Source: Klenkia sesuvii | GTDB taxonomy: Bacteria > Actinomycetota > Actinomycetes > Mycobacteriales > Geodermatophilaceae | Reading direction: 5' to 3' | DNA length: 64,000 nucleotides | NCBI RefSeq assembly: GCF_037083825.1 | Contig: NZ_JBAPLU010000005.1 | Span: forward strand, 62,001-126,000 | In this document: one piece after another, positions 31,609 to 39,838 of the stretch | Numbering within the stretch: position 1 is the first letter of the stretch | Layout of the letters: every line of letters starts with the position of its first letter | The notes under the pieces: model-generated | Seen by the model: only the letters and a program-made list of their open reading frames with translations | Told to the model about the DNA's origin: nothing | The model's database searches: none | Position numbers and translations under genes: made by a program

Positions 31609-32418
31609 TCAGCGGCTCTCGGCTGCGGTGCGGCAGATGGAGACGAACTCGTCGGCGTCCAGGCTCGCGCCGCCCACCAGTGCCCCGTCCACGTCGGGTC
31701 CGGCGAGGATGCCGGCGGTGTTGCCGGCCTTCACCGAACCCCCGTAGAGGATACGGACGACGTCGGCGGTCTCCGGCCCGAAACGCTCGGCGAGCCGGGC
31801 CCGGATCGCCCCGCAGACCTCCTGCGCGTCCTCGGGCGTGGCCACCTCGCCGGTGCCGATCGCCCACACCGGCTCGTAGGCGATCACGATGCCGGCCACG
31901 GTGGCCGCGTCGAGGCCCTCGAGGGCGGCGTCGACCTGCGCGGTGGTGTACGGGACGTGCTCGCCGGCCTTGCGGACGTCGAGCCCCTCCCCCACGCACA
32001 GGATCGGCACCAGGTCGTGCTCCAGGGCCTTGCGCACCTTCGTGGCCACGACCTCGTCGGTCTCGGCGTGCAGCGCACGCCGCTCCGAGTGCCCGACGAC
32101 GACGTAGGTGCAGGCCAGCGCCTTGAGCTGGGCGCCGCTGACCTCGCCGGTGTAGGCGCCGGAGTCGGCGACCGACAGGTCCTGACCGCCGAACCCGATC
32201 TCGATCTTGTCACCCTGCACCAGGGTCTGCACGCTGCGGATCGCGGTGAACGGCGGGACGACGACGACCTCGGCCGCCTCGAGCTCGGGCTCCTTGAGGC
32301 CGAAGGCGACCTTCTGCACCAGGCCGATGGCCTCCAGGTGCGTCAGGTTCATCTTCCAGTTGCCCGCGATGAGCGGACGCCGCCCCGCGTAGACCTTCCC
32401 GGACTTCGTGCGGGCCAT
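31609..32418 (-). CDS. tpiA: Triosephosphate isomerase
   Basis: 269 residues. Substrate Lys in AGNWKMN, electrophile His in VVGHSERR, catalytic Glu in IAYEPVWAIGTG, and the phosphate-binding ILYGGSVKAGN and GALVGGASL segments are present. It interconverts dihydroxyacetone phosphate and glyceraldehyde-3-phosphate. The ATG overlaps the pgk stop by one base. Confidence 0.97.
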   Translation of the reverse strand: MARTKSGKVYAGRRPLIAGNWKMNLTHLEAIGLVQKVAFGLKEPELEAAEVVVVPPFTAIRSVQTLVQGDKIEIGFGGQDLSVADSGAYTGEVSGAQLKALACTYVVVGHSERRALHAETDEVVATKVRKALEHDLVPILCVGEGLDVRKAGEHVPYTTAQVDAALEGLDAATVAGIVIAYEPVWAIGTGEVATPEDAQEVCGAIRARLAERFGPETADVVRILYGGSVKAGNTAGILAGPDVDGALVGGASLDADEFVSICRTAAESR

Positions 32419-33626
32419 CAGCCGGCCCCGCCCGACAGCACGGCCAGGCCCGGCAGCTCGCGGCCCTCCAGGAACTCCAGCGACGCCCCACCCCCGGTGG
32501 AGATGTGCCCGTAGCCGTCCTCGTCGAGGCCCAGCTGGCGGACGGCGGCCGCCGAGTCGCCCCCGCCGACGACGGAGAGCCCGTCGACGGCGGCGACGGC
32601 GGTGGCCACGCCACGGGTGCCGTGGGTGAACGGGGCGAGCTCGAACACGCCCATCGGGCCGTTCCAGAACACCGTGTGCGCGTCGGCGAGGTGCTGGCCG
32701 AACAGGTCGACGGTGTTCGGGCCCACGTCGAGGCCCTTGAGCCCGTCGGGGATCGCGTCGACCGGCACGACCTTGACCTGGGCGTCGGCGACCAGCGCCT
32801 CCGCGCAGACCACGTCGACGGGGAGGACGACCTTGTCACCGGCCTCGGCGAGCAGCCGCCGGCAGGTCTCGACCTGGTCGGTCTCCAGCAGCGAGTCGCC
32901 CACGCCGTGGCCCTGGGCGGCCAGGAACGTGAAGCACATGCCGCCGCCGACCAGCAGCCGGTCGACCTTGGGCAGCATGGCCTCGATGACGGCGAGCTTG
33001 TCGCTGACCTTGGAGCCGCCCAGCACCACGACGTAGGGCCGCTGCGGGTCCTCGGTCAACCGGGTGAGCACGTCGAGCTCGGTGGCGACCAGCCGGCCGG
33101 CCGCGTGCGGCAGCCGGGTGGCGACGTCGTACACCGAGGCGTGCTTGCGGTGCACGGCCCCGAAGGCGTCGTCGACGTAGAGGTCGGCCAGCGCGGCGAA
33201 GCGGTCGGCCAGCGCCCCGCGGGCGTCGTCGTCCTTCGACGTCTCGGCAGCCTCGAAGCGGACGTTCTCCAGCAGGCAGACGTCGCCGTCGGAGAGCGCC
33301 GCGACCGCGGCCTGCGCGCCGCTGCCGGCGGTGTCGGTGGCCAGCGGCACCTCGACCCCCAGCAGCTCCCCGAGGCGGGCGGCGACCGGGGCCAGGCTGT
33401 ACCGGTCGTCGCGCTCGCCCTTGGGGCGCCCGAGGTGGGCGGCCACGACGACACGGGCACCGGCCTCGCGCAGCGCCTGCAGCGTGGGCAGGCTGGCGCG
33501 GATCCGGCCGTCGTCGGTGATGACGCGCTCGCCGGTGGAGTCGTCGAGGGGGACGTTCAGGTCGGCGCGCATGAGCACGCGCCGACCCCGCACACCCTCG
33601 GCGATGAGCTCGTCGACTGTGCGCAT
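32418..33626 (-). CDS. pgk: Phosphoglycerate kinase
   Basis: 402 residues, two-domain kinase. N-domain substrate site RVLMRADLNVPLD and AHLGRPKG; C-domain nucleotide site VLGGSKVSDKL, FWNGPMGVFE and VVGGGDSAAAV. It makes ATP from 1,3-bisphosphoglycerate. It starts 3 nt after the gap stop and is fused by one base to tpiA. Confidence 0.97.
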   Translation of the reverse strand: MRTVDELIAEGVRGRRVLMRADLNVPLDDSTGERVITDDGRIRASLPTLQALREAGARVVVAAHLGRPKGERDDRYSLAPVAARLGELLGVEVPLATDTAGSGAQAAVAALSDGDVCLLENVRFEAAETSKDDDARGALADRFAALADLYVDDAFGAVHRKHASVYDVATRLPHAAGRLVATELDVLTRLTEDPQRPYVVVLGGSKVSDKLAVIEAMLPKVDRLLVGGGMCFTFLAAQGHGVGDSLLETDQVETCRRLLAEAGDKVVLPVDVVCAEALVADAQVKVVPVDAIPDGLKGLDVGPNTVDLFGQHLADAHTVFWNGPMGVFELAPFTHGTRGVATAVAAVDGLSVVGGGDSAAAVRQLGLDEDGYGHISTGGGASLEFLEGRELPGLAVLSGGAG

Positions 33627-33629
33627 GCT

Positions 33630-34631
33630 CTACAGCTTCGAGCCGACGAGCGAGGTGAGGTCCACGAGGCGGTTCGAGTAGCCCCACTCGTTGTCGTACC
33701 AGCCGACGACCTTCACCTGGTCGCCGAACACCTTGGTCAGGCCCGAGTCGTAGATGCACGAGGCCGGGTCGGTGACGATGTCTGAGGACACGATCGGCTC
33801 GTCGGTGTAGACCAGGTAGGGCGCCAGCGGGCCCTCGGCGGCGGCCTTGTACGCGGCGTTGACCTCGTCGACGGTGACCTCGCGGGACAGCGTGACGGTG
33901 AGGTCGGTGGCCGAGCCGGTCGGGACCGGGACGCGCAGGGCGTAGCCGTCGAGCTTGCCCTTCAGCTCGGGCAGCACCAGGCCGATGGCCTTGGCCGCGC
34001 CGGTGGAGGTGGGGACGATGTTCAGCGCGGCGGCGCGGGCGCGGCGGAGGTCCTTGTGCGGGCCGTCCTGCAGGTTCTGGTCGGCGGTGTAGGCGTGGAT
34101 GGTGGTCATCAGGCCGCGCTCGATGCCGAACGAGTCGTTGAGGACCTTCGCCAGCGGGGCCAGGCAGTTGGTGGTGCACGAGGCGTTGCTGATGATCGTC
34201 TGCGAGCCGTCGTAGAGCTCGTGGTTGGCGCCCATGACGATGGTGATGTCGTCGTCGGTGGCGGGCGCGGAGATGATGACCTTCTTCGCGCCGGCCTCGA
34301 CGTGCTTGCGGGCGTCGGCGGCCTTGGTGAAGAAGCCGGTCGACTCGATGACCACGTCGACGCCGAGGTCGCCCCAGGGCAGGTTGGCCGGGTCGCGCTC
34401 GGCGAGGGCGGTGATGGTCTTGCCGCCGACGGTGATGCCGTCGGAGCTGGAGGAGACCTCCTCGGGGAACTTGCCGAGGACCGAGTCGTGCTTGAGCAGG
34501 TGGGCGAGCACGTCGTTGCTCGTGAGGTCGTTGACCGCCACGACCTCGATGTCCTGACCGCTGGCGGCGACCGCCCGGTAGAAGTTGCGGCCGATCCGAC
34601 CGAAACCGTTGATGCCGACCCGTACCGTCAC
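33630..34631 (-). CDS. gap: Glyceraldehyde-3-phosphate dehydrogenase, type I
   Basis: 333 residues. Rossmann motif GINGFGRIGRNFYRA, catalytic Cys C152 in SNASCTTNCLAPL, and the conserved WYDNEWGYSNRLVDL near the end. NAD-linked glycolytic enzyme. GTG 34631 is preferred to the ATG four codons upstream because GGAGGT lies 5 nt before it and the family start aligns. First gene of gap-pgk-tpiA-SBP-secG. Confidence 0.96.
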   Translation of the reverse strand: MTVRVGINGFGRIGRNFYRAVAASGQDIEVVAVNDLTSNDVLAHLLKHDSVLGKFPEEVSSSSDGITVGGKTITALAERDPANLPWGDLGVDVVIESTGFFTKAADARKHVEAGAKKVIISAPATDDDITIVMGANHELYDGSQTIISNASCTTNCLAPLAKVLNDSFGIERGLMTTIHAYTADQNLQDGPHKDLRRARAAALNIVPTSTGAAKAIGLVLPELKGKLDGYALRVPVPTGSATDLTVTLSREVTVDEVNAAYKAAAEGPLAPYLVYTDEPIVSSDIVTDPASCIYDSGLTKVFGDQVKVVGWYDNEWGYSNRLVDLTSLVGSKL

Positions 34632-34717
34632 TGCGACCTCCATGAGTGTCTGCGTGGATGCTCGTCGGGGGTCGCGCTGGGTGCCGTCGTGGGACCCGCG
34701 GACCGCCTCGGGTGTTG

Positions 34718-34723
34718 ACCCTA
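34718..34723 (-). promoter_or_regulatory. Candidate -10 element of the gap operon
   Basis: TAGGGT on the minus strand, giving a leader of about 80 nt before GTG 34631. The sequence lies in the 200-bp gap between whiA and gap. The -35 region is not recognisable. Confidence 0.35.
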
Positions 34724-34831
34724 TCCGCCCGCCGGGTGTTCGGCGTGCGCGCCCGTCGCCGCAGGTCAGCCCGGCCGCACGACGTCGGGGACGTCTGCCG
34801 GGGCGTCAGCGGCGACGTCGGCGGTGTCGGC

Positions 34832-35812
34832 TCAGGGGCCGATCATGTCGTCGGTGACCACCGACTCGGTGTCGGGGATGCCGAGGTCCTTGGCCCGTTT
34901 GTCGGCGGTGGCCAGCAGGCGTCGGATGCGGCCGGCCACGGCGTCCTTGGTCATCGGGGGGTCGGCGCGCTGGCCCAGCTCCTCCAGCGACGCCTGGCCG
35001 TGCTCCAGGCGCAGACGCCCGGCCACCAGCAGGTGCTCCGGGGCGTCGTCGCCGAGGATCTCCAGGGCCCGCTCGACCCGCGCGCTGGCGGCCACGGCAG
35101 CCCGGGCCGACCGGCGCAGGTTGGCGTCGTCGAAGTTGGCCAGGCGGTTGGCCGTCGCCCGGACCTCGCGGCGCATCCGCCGCTCCTCCCACGTCAGCAC
35201 CGCCTCGTGCGCACCCATGCGGGTCAGCAGCGCGCTGATCGCGTCGCCGTCGCGGACCACGACCCGGTCGGCCCCGCGGACCTCGCGGGCCTTGGCCGCG
35301 ATGCCCAGGCGACGGGCGGCGCCGACCAGGGCCATCGCGGCCTCGGGCCCGGGGCAGGTGACCTCGAGCGAGGAGGAGCGGCCCGGTTCGGTCAGCGACC
35401 CGTGCGCGAGGAAGGCCCCGCGCCAGGCCGCCTCGGCGTCGTTCAGGCCACCGGACACCACGGCCGGGGGCAGCCCGCGCACCGGGCGGCCGCGTTGGTC
35501 GACCAGCCCGGTCTGCCGGGCCAGGCCCTCGCCGTGCTTGGCGATGCGCACCAGGTAGCGCACCCCCCGGCGGATGTTCCCGCCGGCCAGGACGCTGACC
35601 CCGCTGGTGTAGCCGTAGACCTCGCTGATGTCGCGTCGCAGGCGGCGGGCCACCGAGCCGGTGTCCAGCTCGGCCTCGATGACCACCCGTCCGCCCACGA
35701 TGTGCAGGCCCCCGGAGAAGCGCAGCAGGGCCGTCACCTCGGCCTTGCGCTCGGAGGTCCTGGTGCACTCCACCCGGGAGAGCTCGTCCTTGACCATCGC
35801 GGTCATCGCCAT
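34832..35812 (-). CDS. whiA: WhiA, sporulation/cell-division regulator
   Basis: 326 residues, the usual size. N-terminal LAGLIDADG-like fold (MTAMVKDELSRV, ECTRTSERKAEVTALLRFSGGLH, TAHG-type GAFLAHGSLTEPGRSSSLEV) and a C-terminal HTH (LEELGQRADPPMTKDAVAGRIRRL). In Streptomyces WhiA works with WhiB at cell-division genes; it is also kept in non-sporulating actinobacteria. The ribosome-binding site GGAAGGGG precedes ATG 35812. It is last in the amidase-uvrA-uvrC-rapZ-yvcK-whiA series, 118 nt after yvcK. Confidence 0.95.
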   Translation of the reverse strand: MAMTAMVKDELSRVECTRTSERKAEVTALLRFSGGLHIVGGRVVIEAELDTGSVARRLRRDISEVYGYTSGVSVLAGGNIRRGVRYLVRIAKHGEGLARQTGLVDQRGRPVRGLPPAVVSGGLNDAEAAWRGAFLAHGSLTEPGRSSSLEVTCPGPEAAMALVGAARRLGIAAKAREVRGADRVVVRDGDAISALLTRMGAHEAVLTWEERRMRREVRATANRLANFDDANLRRSARAAVAASARVERALEILGDDAPEHLLVAGRLRLEHGQASLEELGQRADPPMTKDAVAGRIRRLLATADKRAKDLGIPDTESVVTDDMIGP

Positions 35813-35930
35813 GCGCTGCCCCTTCCCCCTCGGTCGGCCCGCCTGCGGAACCTGCTGCGCGTGGCGGCGGCGAACTCGACCGTCGACGCCCGATACTGCC
35901 GCACGCCGGCCCGGGTCGGCCCGCCCGGGT

Positions 35931-36905
35931 TCACCGGCGCCCCTTCCCGGACGCCCCCGCCACGACGGCGGCCAGAGCCGCGCCCAGCAGCTGCGGGTCG
36001 TGCTGCGGCGCACCGCCGTGCGCCGCCACCGGCGCCAGCACCAGGTCCGCCCCGAACTCCCGCACAGCAGACAGCAGACCACGCCGGTCAACCACCGAGG
36101 ACTCGTCCGCGACCACGGTGTGCAACGGCACGCCCTGCAGGTGGTCGTGCAGGACGCGGAGGTGCTGCTCCGGCGAGAAGTCGTCGGTCTCGCCCGCCTG
36201 CGGCTCGAGGTTGAGCACGACCACCACCCGGGCCGGCGTGGCGGCCAGGGCGGCGCGGAGCCGGGGCACGAGGAGGTGCGGCAGCACCGACGTGTACCAG
36301 GAGCCCGGGCCCAGGCAGACCACGTCGGCCCGGGCGATGGCGGCCAGCACGTCGGGGTGCACCGGCGGGTCGGCCGGGGTCACCCGGATCGAGCGGACCC
36401 GGTCGGGGCTCGCCGCGATGGCGACCTGCCCGCGGATGTGCCGCGACCGCTGCGGGTCGTCGGGGTCGACGGTGTCCACGATGGCCACCAGGTCGAGCGG
36501 CACGTCGGCCATGGGCAGCACCCGGCCGCGGGCACCGAGCACCCGGCAGAGGGTGTCCAGCGCCGTCACCGTGTCCCCGCCGTGCATCTCGGTCAGGCCG
36601 GTGAGCACCAGGTTGCCGACCGGGTGCCCGGCGAGCACCCCGCTGCCGCCCAGGCGGTGCTGCAGCAGGGCGGCCAGCTCCTGCCGCTCGGCGTCGTCGC
36701 CGGCCAGGGCGGCCAGGGCCATGCGCAGGTCGCCGGGGGGCAGCACCGGCATCTCCCGCCGGATGCGGCCCGAGGAGCCGCCGTCGTCGGCGACCGTGAC
36801 CACGGCGGTCAGCTCACCGGCCAGCGGGCGCCACGCGGCCAGCGAGGCGGCGAGGCCGTGACCGCCGCCCAGGGCGACGACCGACGGACCGGCCCCCGCC
36901 GTCAC
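35931..36905 (-). CDS. yvcK: YvcK/CofD-like protein (Rv1422 type)
   Basis: 324 residues. N-terminal nucleotide-sugar-binding motif VVALGGGHGLAASLAAWRPL, TVADDGGSSGRIRREM, and the ADVVCLGPGSWYTSVLPHLLV block. In Bacillus and Mycobacterium the protein binds UDP-GlcNAc and steers carbon into cell-wall precursors. The GTG start overlaps the rapZ stop by 4 bp. The uvrC-rapZ-yvcK-whiA order is widely conserved in Gram-positive bacteria. Confidence 0.94.
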   Translation of the reverse strand: MTAGAGPSVVALGGGHGLAASLAAWRPLAGELTAVVTVADDGGSSGRIRREMPVLPPGDLRMALAALAGDDAERQELAALLQHRLGGSGVLAGHPVGNLVLTGLTEMHGGDTVTALDTLCRVLGARGRVLPMADVPLDLVAIVDTVDPDDPQRSRHIRGQVAIAASPDRVRSIRVTPADPPVHPDVLAAIARADVVCLGPGSWYTSVLPHLLVPRLRAALAATPARVVVVLNLEPQAGETDDFSPEQHLRVLHDHLQGVPLHTVVADESSVVDRRGLLSAVREFGADLVLAPVAAHGGAPQHDPQLLGAALAAVVAGASGKGRR

Positions 36906-37834
36906 TCGCGACCCAGGTCGCGGTGCCGGGCGCTGGCGGTGACCCCCTCGGCGGACAGCCGCCGGGCGAACTCCTCGGCGATCGCCACCGACCGGTGCTT
37001 GCCGCCGGTGCACCCCACGGCGAGCGTGAGGTACTTCTTGCCCTCCCGGCGGTAGCCTGGGACCAGCAGGCGCAGCACCTCGAGGTAGCGGTCCAGGAAC
37101 TGCTGGGCGTCGTCGGCGGCCAGCACGTGGTCGCGCACCGGGGCGTCGCGGCCGGTCAGTGGGCGCAGCTCGGGCACCCAGTGCGGGTTGGGCAGGAACC
37201 GGGCGTCGACGACCAGGTCGGCGTCCAGCGGCAGGCCGTACTTGAAGCCGAAGCTGAGCACGGTGGCGGTCAGCTCGGGCAGGGCGCCCTCGTCGAGGAA
37301 CGCCGCCTCCAGGGTGGTGCGCAGCTGGTGGACGTTGAGGTCGGAGGTGTCGACCCACAGGTCGGCCTCGCCGGCGATGCCGGTGAGCAGCGCCCGCTCG
37401 GCCGCGATGCCGTCGGAGAGCCGGCCCGACCCCTGCAGCGGGTGCTCGCGGCGGTTGGACTCGTACCGGCGCACCAGCACCTCGTCGCGGGCGTGCACGT
37501 AGACCACCCGGGGGCGGTGGCCGGCGTCGGTGAGCCCGCGGATCGCCTCGGCGAGGTCGCTGGAGAAGGCCCGGCTGCGGACGTCGACCACGGCGGCGAA
37601 GCGCCGCACGTCCCCGCGCGACCCCAGCTCGACCATCGGCGCCAGCAGCGCCGGCGGCAGGTTGTCCACCACGAAGAACCCCAGGTCCTCCAGCACGCGA
37701 CCGGCGGTGTTCTTGCCGGCGCCGGAGAGGCCCGTGACGACGACGACCTCCAGCGGCGCGCCGGGCCCGTCGTCGGGGAGGCGGGGGTCGGGGTGGGGTG
37801 CGTCGGGGTGGGGCGTGTCGGGCAGGTCGGTCAC
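36902..37834 (-). CDS. rapZ: RapZ/YvcJ-family P-loop nucleotide-binding protein
   Basis: 310 residues. A Pro/Asp/His-rich head of about 27 residues, then VVVTGLSGAGKNTAGRVLEDLGFFVVDNLPP, and the C-terminal RapZ domain with FGFKYGLPLDADLVVDARFLPNPHW and VGCTGGKHRSVAIAEE. The Walker A residue after the Lys is Asn followed by Thr, instead of Ser/Thr directly. Known members bind GTP/ATP and, in E. coli, an sRNA; the actinobacterial role is unclear. GTG 37834 overlaps the uvrC stop by 4 bp. Confidence 0.94.
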   Translation of the reverse strand: MTDLPDTPHPDAPHPDPRLPDDGPGAPLEVVVVTGLSGAGKNTAGRVLEDLGFFVVDNLPPALLAPMVELGSRGDVRRFAAVVDVRSRAFSSDLAEAIRGLTDAGHRPRVVYVHARDEVLVRRYESNRREHPLQGSGRLSDGIAAERALLTGIAGEADLWVDTSDLNVHQLRTTLEAAFLDEGALPELTATVLSFGFKYGLPLDADLVVDARFLPNPHWVPELRPLTGRDAPVRDHVLAADDAQQFLDRYLEVLRLLVPGYRREGKKYLTLAVGCTGGKHRSVAIAEEFARRLSAEGVTASARHRDLGRE

Positions 37835-39828
37835 GGGGCGGCTCCGGTGGTCTGCGGGACGGTCGGGGCGCCATCATCCCCGGCCGGCTCGGCGGTGGGG
37901 TCGGCCACCGCACCCGTGGGTGGCTCGGCCACCGCGGCCAGCACCGCCTCGGCGGTCCGCCGGCCGATGCCCGGGACCCGGACCAGGTCGTCGACGGTGG
38001 CCGCGCGCAGGCGCTTGAGGGAGCCGAACTCCTTCATCAGGGCCTTGCGCCGGGTGTCGCCCAGCCCGGGGACGTCGTCGAGGAGGGACACCAGCATGCC
38101 GGCCGACCGCTTCTGCCGGTGGTAGGTGATGGCGAACCGGTGGGCCTCGTCGCGGACCCGCTGCAGCAGGTACAGGGCCTCGGAGGTGCGCGGCAGGATG
38201 ACCGGGTCGGGGTCGCCGGGGAGCCACACCTCCTCCATCCGCTTGGCCAGCCCGCAGACGGCGACGTCGTGCACACCCAGCTCGGCCATCGACCGCGCGG
38301 CCGCCGCCACCTGGGGCGCGCCGCCGTCGACGACCAGCAGGTTGGGCGGGTAGGCGAACCTGCGGGGTCGCCCCTCCTCGGCGGCCACGCCCTGCTCGTC
38401 GACGCGGTCGGCCTCCTCCTTGAGGTGCCGGGCGAACCGGCGGCGGACGACCTCGGCCATCGCCGCGGTGTCGTCGGTGCCCTGGGCCACCTGGAACCGC
38501 CGGTAGTCGCTCTTCTTGGCCAGGCCGTCCTCGAAGACGACCATGCTGGCCACCACGTTGGTGCCCTGCACGTGGCTGACGTCCATGCACTCGATGCGCA
38601 GCGGGGCGTCGGGCAGGTCGAGGGCCTCCTGCAGCTCCGACAGCGCCAGCGACCGCGCGGTGAGGTCGCCGGCCCGCTTGACCCGGTGCCGGGCGAACGC
38701 CTCCTTCGCGTTGCGCTCGACCGTCTCCATCAGCGAGCGCTTGTCCCCGCGCTGGGGCACCCGCAGGGACACCCGCGAGCCGCGCAGCTCGCTGAGCAGC
38801 TCGGCGTAGACGTCGGCCTCGGCCGGCAGCTCGGGGACCAGCACCTCGCGGGGCACCGCCTCGCCGGCCTCGCCGACGCCGGTCTGCTCGTCGACCCCGC
38901 CGTAGACCTGCAGGAGGAACTGCTCGACCAGTTCGCCGGTGCCGACGTCCTCGACCTTGTCGATGATCCAGCCGCGCTGGCCACGGACCCGACCACCGCG
39001 CACGTGGAACACCTGGACGGCCGCCTCCAGCTCGTCCTGGGCGAAGGCGACGACGTCGGCGTCGGTGCCGTCGCCCAGCACGACGGCCTGCTTCTCCAGC
39101 GCCCGCCGGAGGGCTCCGAGGTCGTCGCGCAGCCGGGCGGCGCGCTCGTACTCCATCGCCTCGGCCGCGGCGGCCATGTCCTTCTCCAGCCGCCGGATGA
39201 TCTGCTCAGTGCGCCCGCCCATGAAGTCGCAGAAGTCGTCGACGATGTCGCGGTGCTCCTCGGCGGAGACCTTGCCGACGCAGGGGGCCGAGCACTTGCC
39301 GATGTAGCCCAGCAGGCAGGGCCGCCCGATCTGGCCGTGCCGCTTGAACACCCCCGTCGAGCAGGTGCGGGCGGGGAACACCCGCGTGAGCGTGTCGAGG
39401 GTCTCGCGGATGGCCCAGGCGTGGGCGTAGGGCCCGAAGTAGCGCACGCCCTTGCGCTTGGGCCCGCGCATGACCTGCAGCCGCGGGTACTCCTCATTGA
39501 GCGTGACGGCCAGCGACGGGTAGCTCTTGTCGTCGCGGTACCGGACGTTGAACCGGGGGTCGAACTCCTTGATCCAGTTGTACTCGAGCTGGAGGGCCTC
39601 GACCTCGGTGCCGACGACCGTCCACTCCACCGACCCGGCGGTGGTGACCATCTGCCGGGTGCGCGGGTGCAGGCCGGCGATGTCGGCGAAGTAGCTGTTC
39701 AGCCGCTGGCGCAGGCTCTTGGCCTTGCCCACGTAGATGACCCGGCCGTTCGGGTCGCGGAACTTGTAGACCCCGGGGGACTCCGGGATGCTGCCGACGG
39801 CCGGGCGGTAGGTGGACGGATCGGGCAC
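37831..39828 (-). CDS. uvrC: UvrC, excinuclease endonuclease subunit
   Basis: 665 residues. GIY-YIG nuclease for the 3' cut (PGVYKFRDPNGRVIYVGKAKSLRQRL), Cys-rich segment (GRPCLLGYIGKCSAPC), UVR/UvrB-contact helix (MEYERAARLRDDLGALRRAL), the RNase H-like nuclease for the 5' cut (ECMDVSHVQGTN and LLVVDGGAPQV) and a helix-hairpin-helix pair at the end (VPGLGDTRRKALMKEFGSL, VPGIGRRTAEAVL). The GTG start lies 10 nt after the uvrA stop. It is thus coupled to the damage-type promoter in front of the amidase gene unless internal promoters exist. Confidence 0.96.
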   Translation of the reverse strand: MPDPSTYRPAVGSIPESPGVYKFRDPNGRVIYVGKAKSLRQRLNSYFADIAGLHPRTRQMVTTAGSVEWTVVGTEVEALQLEYNWIKEFDPRFNVRYRDDKSYPSLAVTLNEEYPRLQVMRGPKRKGVRYFGPYAHAWAIRETLDTLTRVFPARTCSTGVFKRHGQIGRPCLLGYIGKCSAPCVGKVSAEEHRDIVDDFCDFMGGRTEQIIRRLEKDMAAAAEAMEYERAARLRDDLGALRRALEKQAVVLGDGTDADVVAFAQDELEAAVQVFHVRGGRVRGQRGWIIDKVEDVGTGELVEQFLLQVYGGVDEQTGVGEAGEAVPREVLVPELPAEADVYAELLSELRGSRVSLRVPQRGDKRSLMETVERNAKEAFARHRVKRAGDLTARSLALSELQEALDLPDAPLRIECMDVSHVQGTNVVASMVVFEDGLAKKSDYRRFQVAQGTDDTAAMAEVVRRRFARHLKEEADRVDEQGVAAEEGRPRRFAYPPNLLVVDGGAPQVAAAARSMAELGVHDVAVCGLAKRMEEVWLPGDPDPVILPRTSEALYLLQRVRDEAHRFAITYHRQKRSAGMLVSLLDDVPGLGDTRRKALMKEFGSLKRLRAATVDDLVRVPGIGRRTAEAVLAAVAEPPTGAVADPTAEPAGDDGAPTVPQTTGAAP

Positions 39829-39838
39829 GGCCGCCCGC

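Noticed and set aside
37918..39800. Possible fusion of yvcK with the upstream rapZ frame (a continuous open frame runs from 37913 to 35931).
   Set aside because: The upstream part of that frame is an out-of-frame shadow of rapZ. The true yvcK start is the GTG at 36905, overlapping the rapZ stop.
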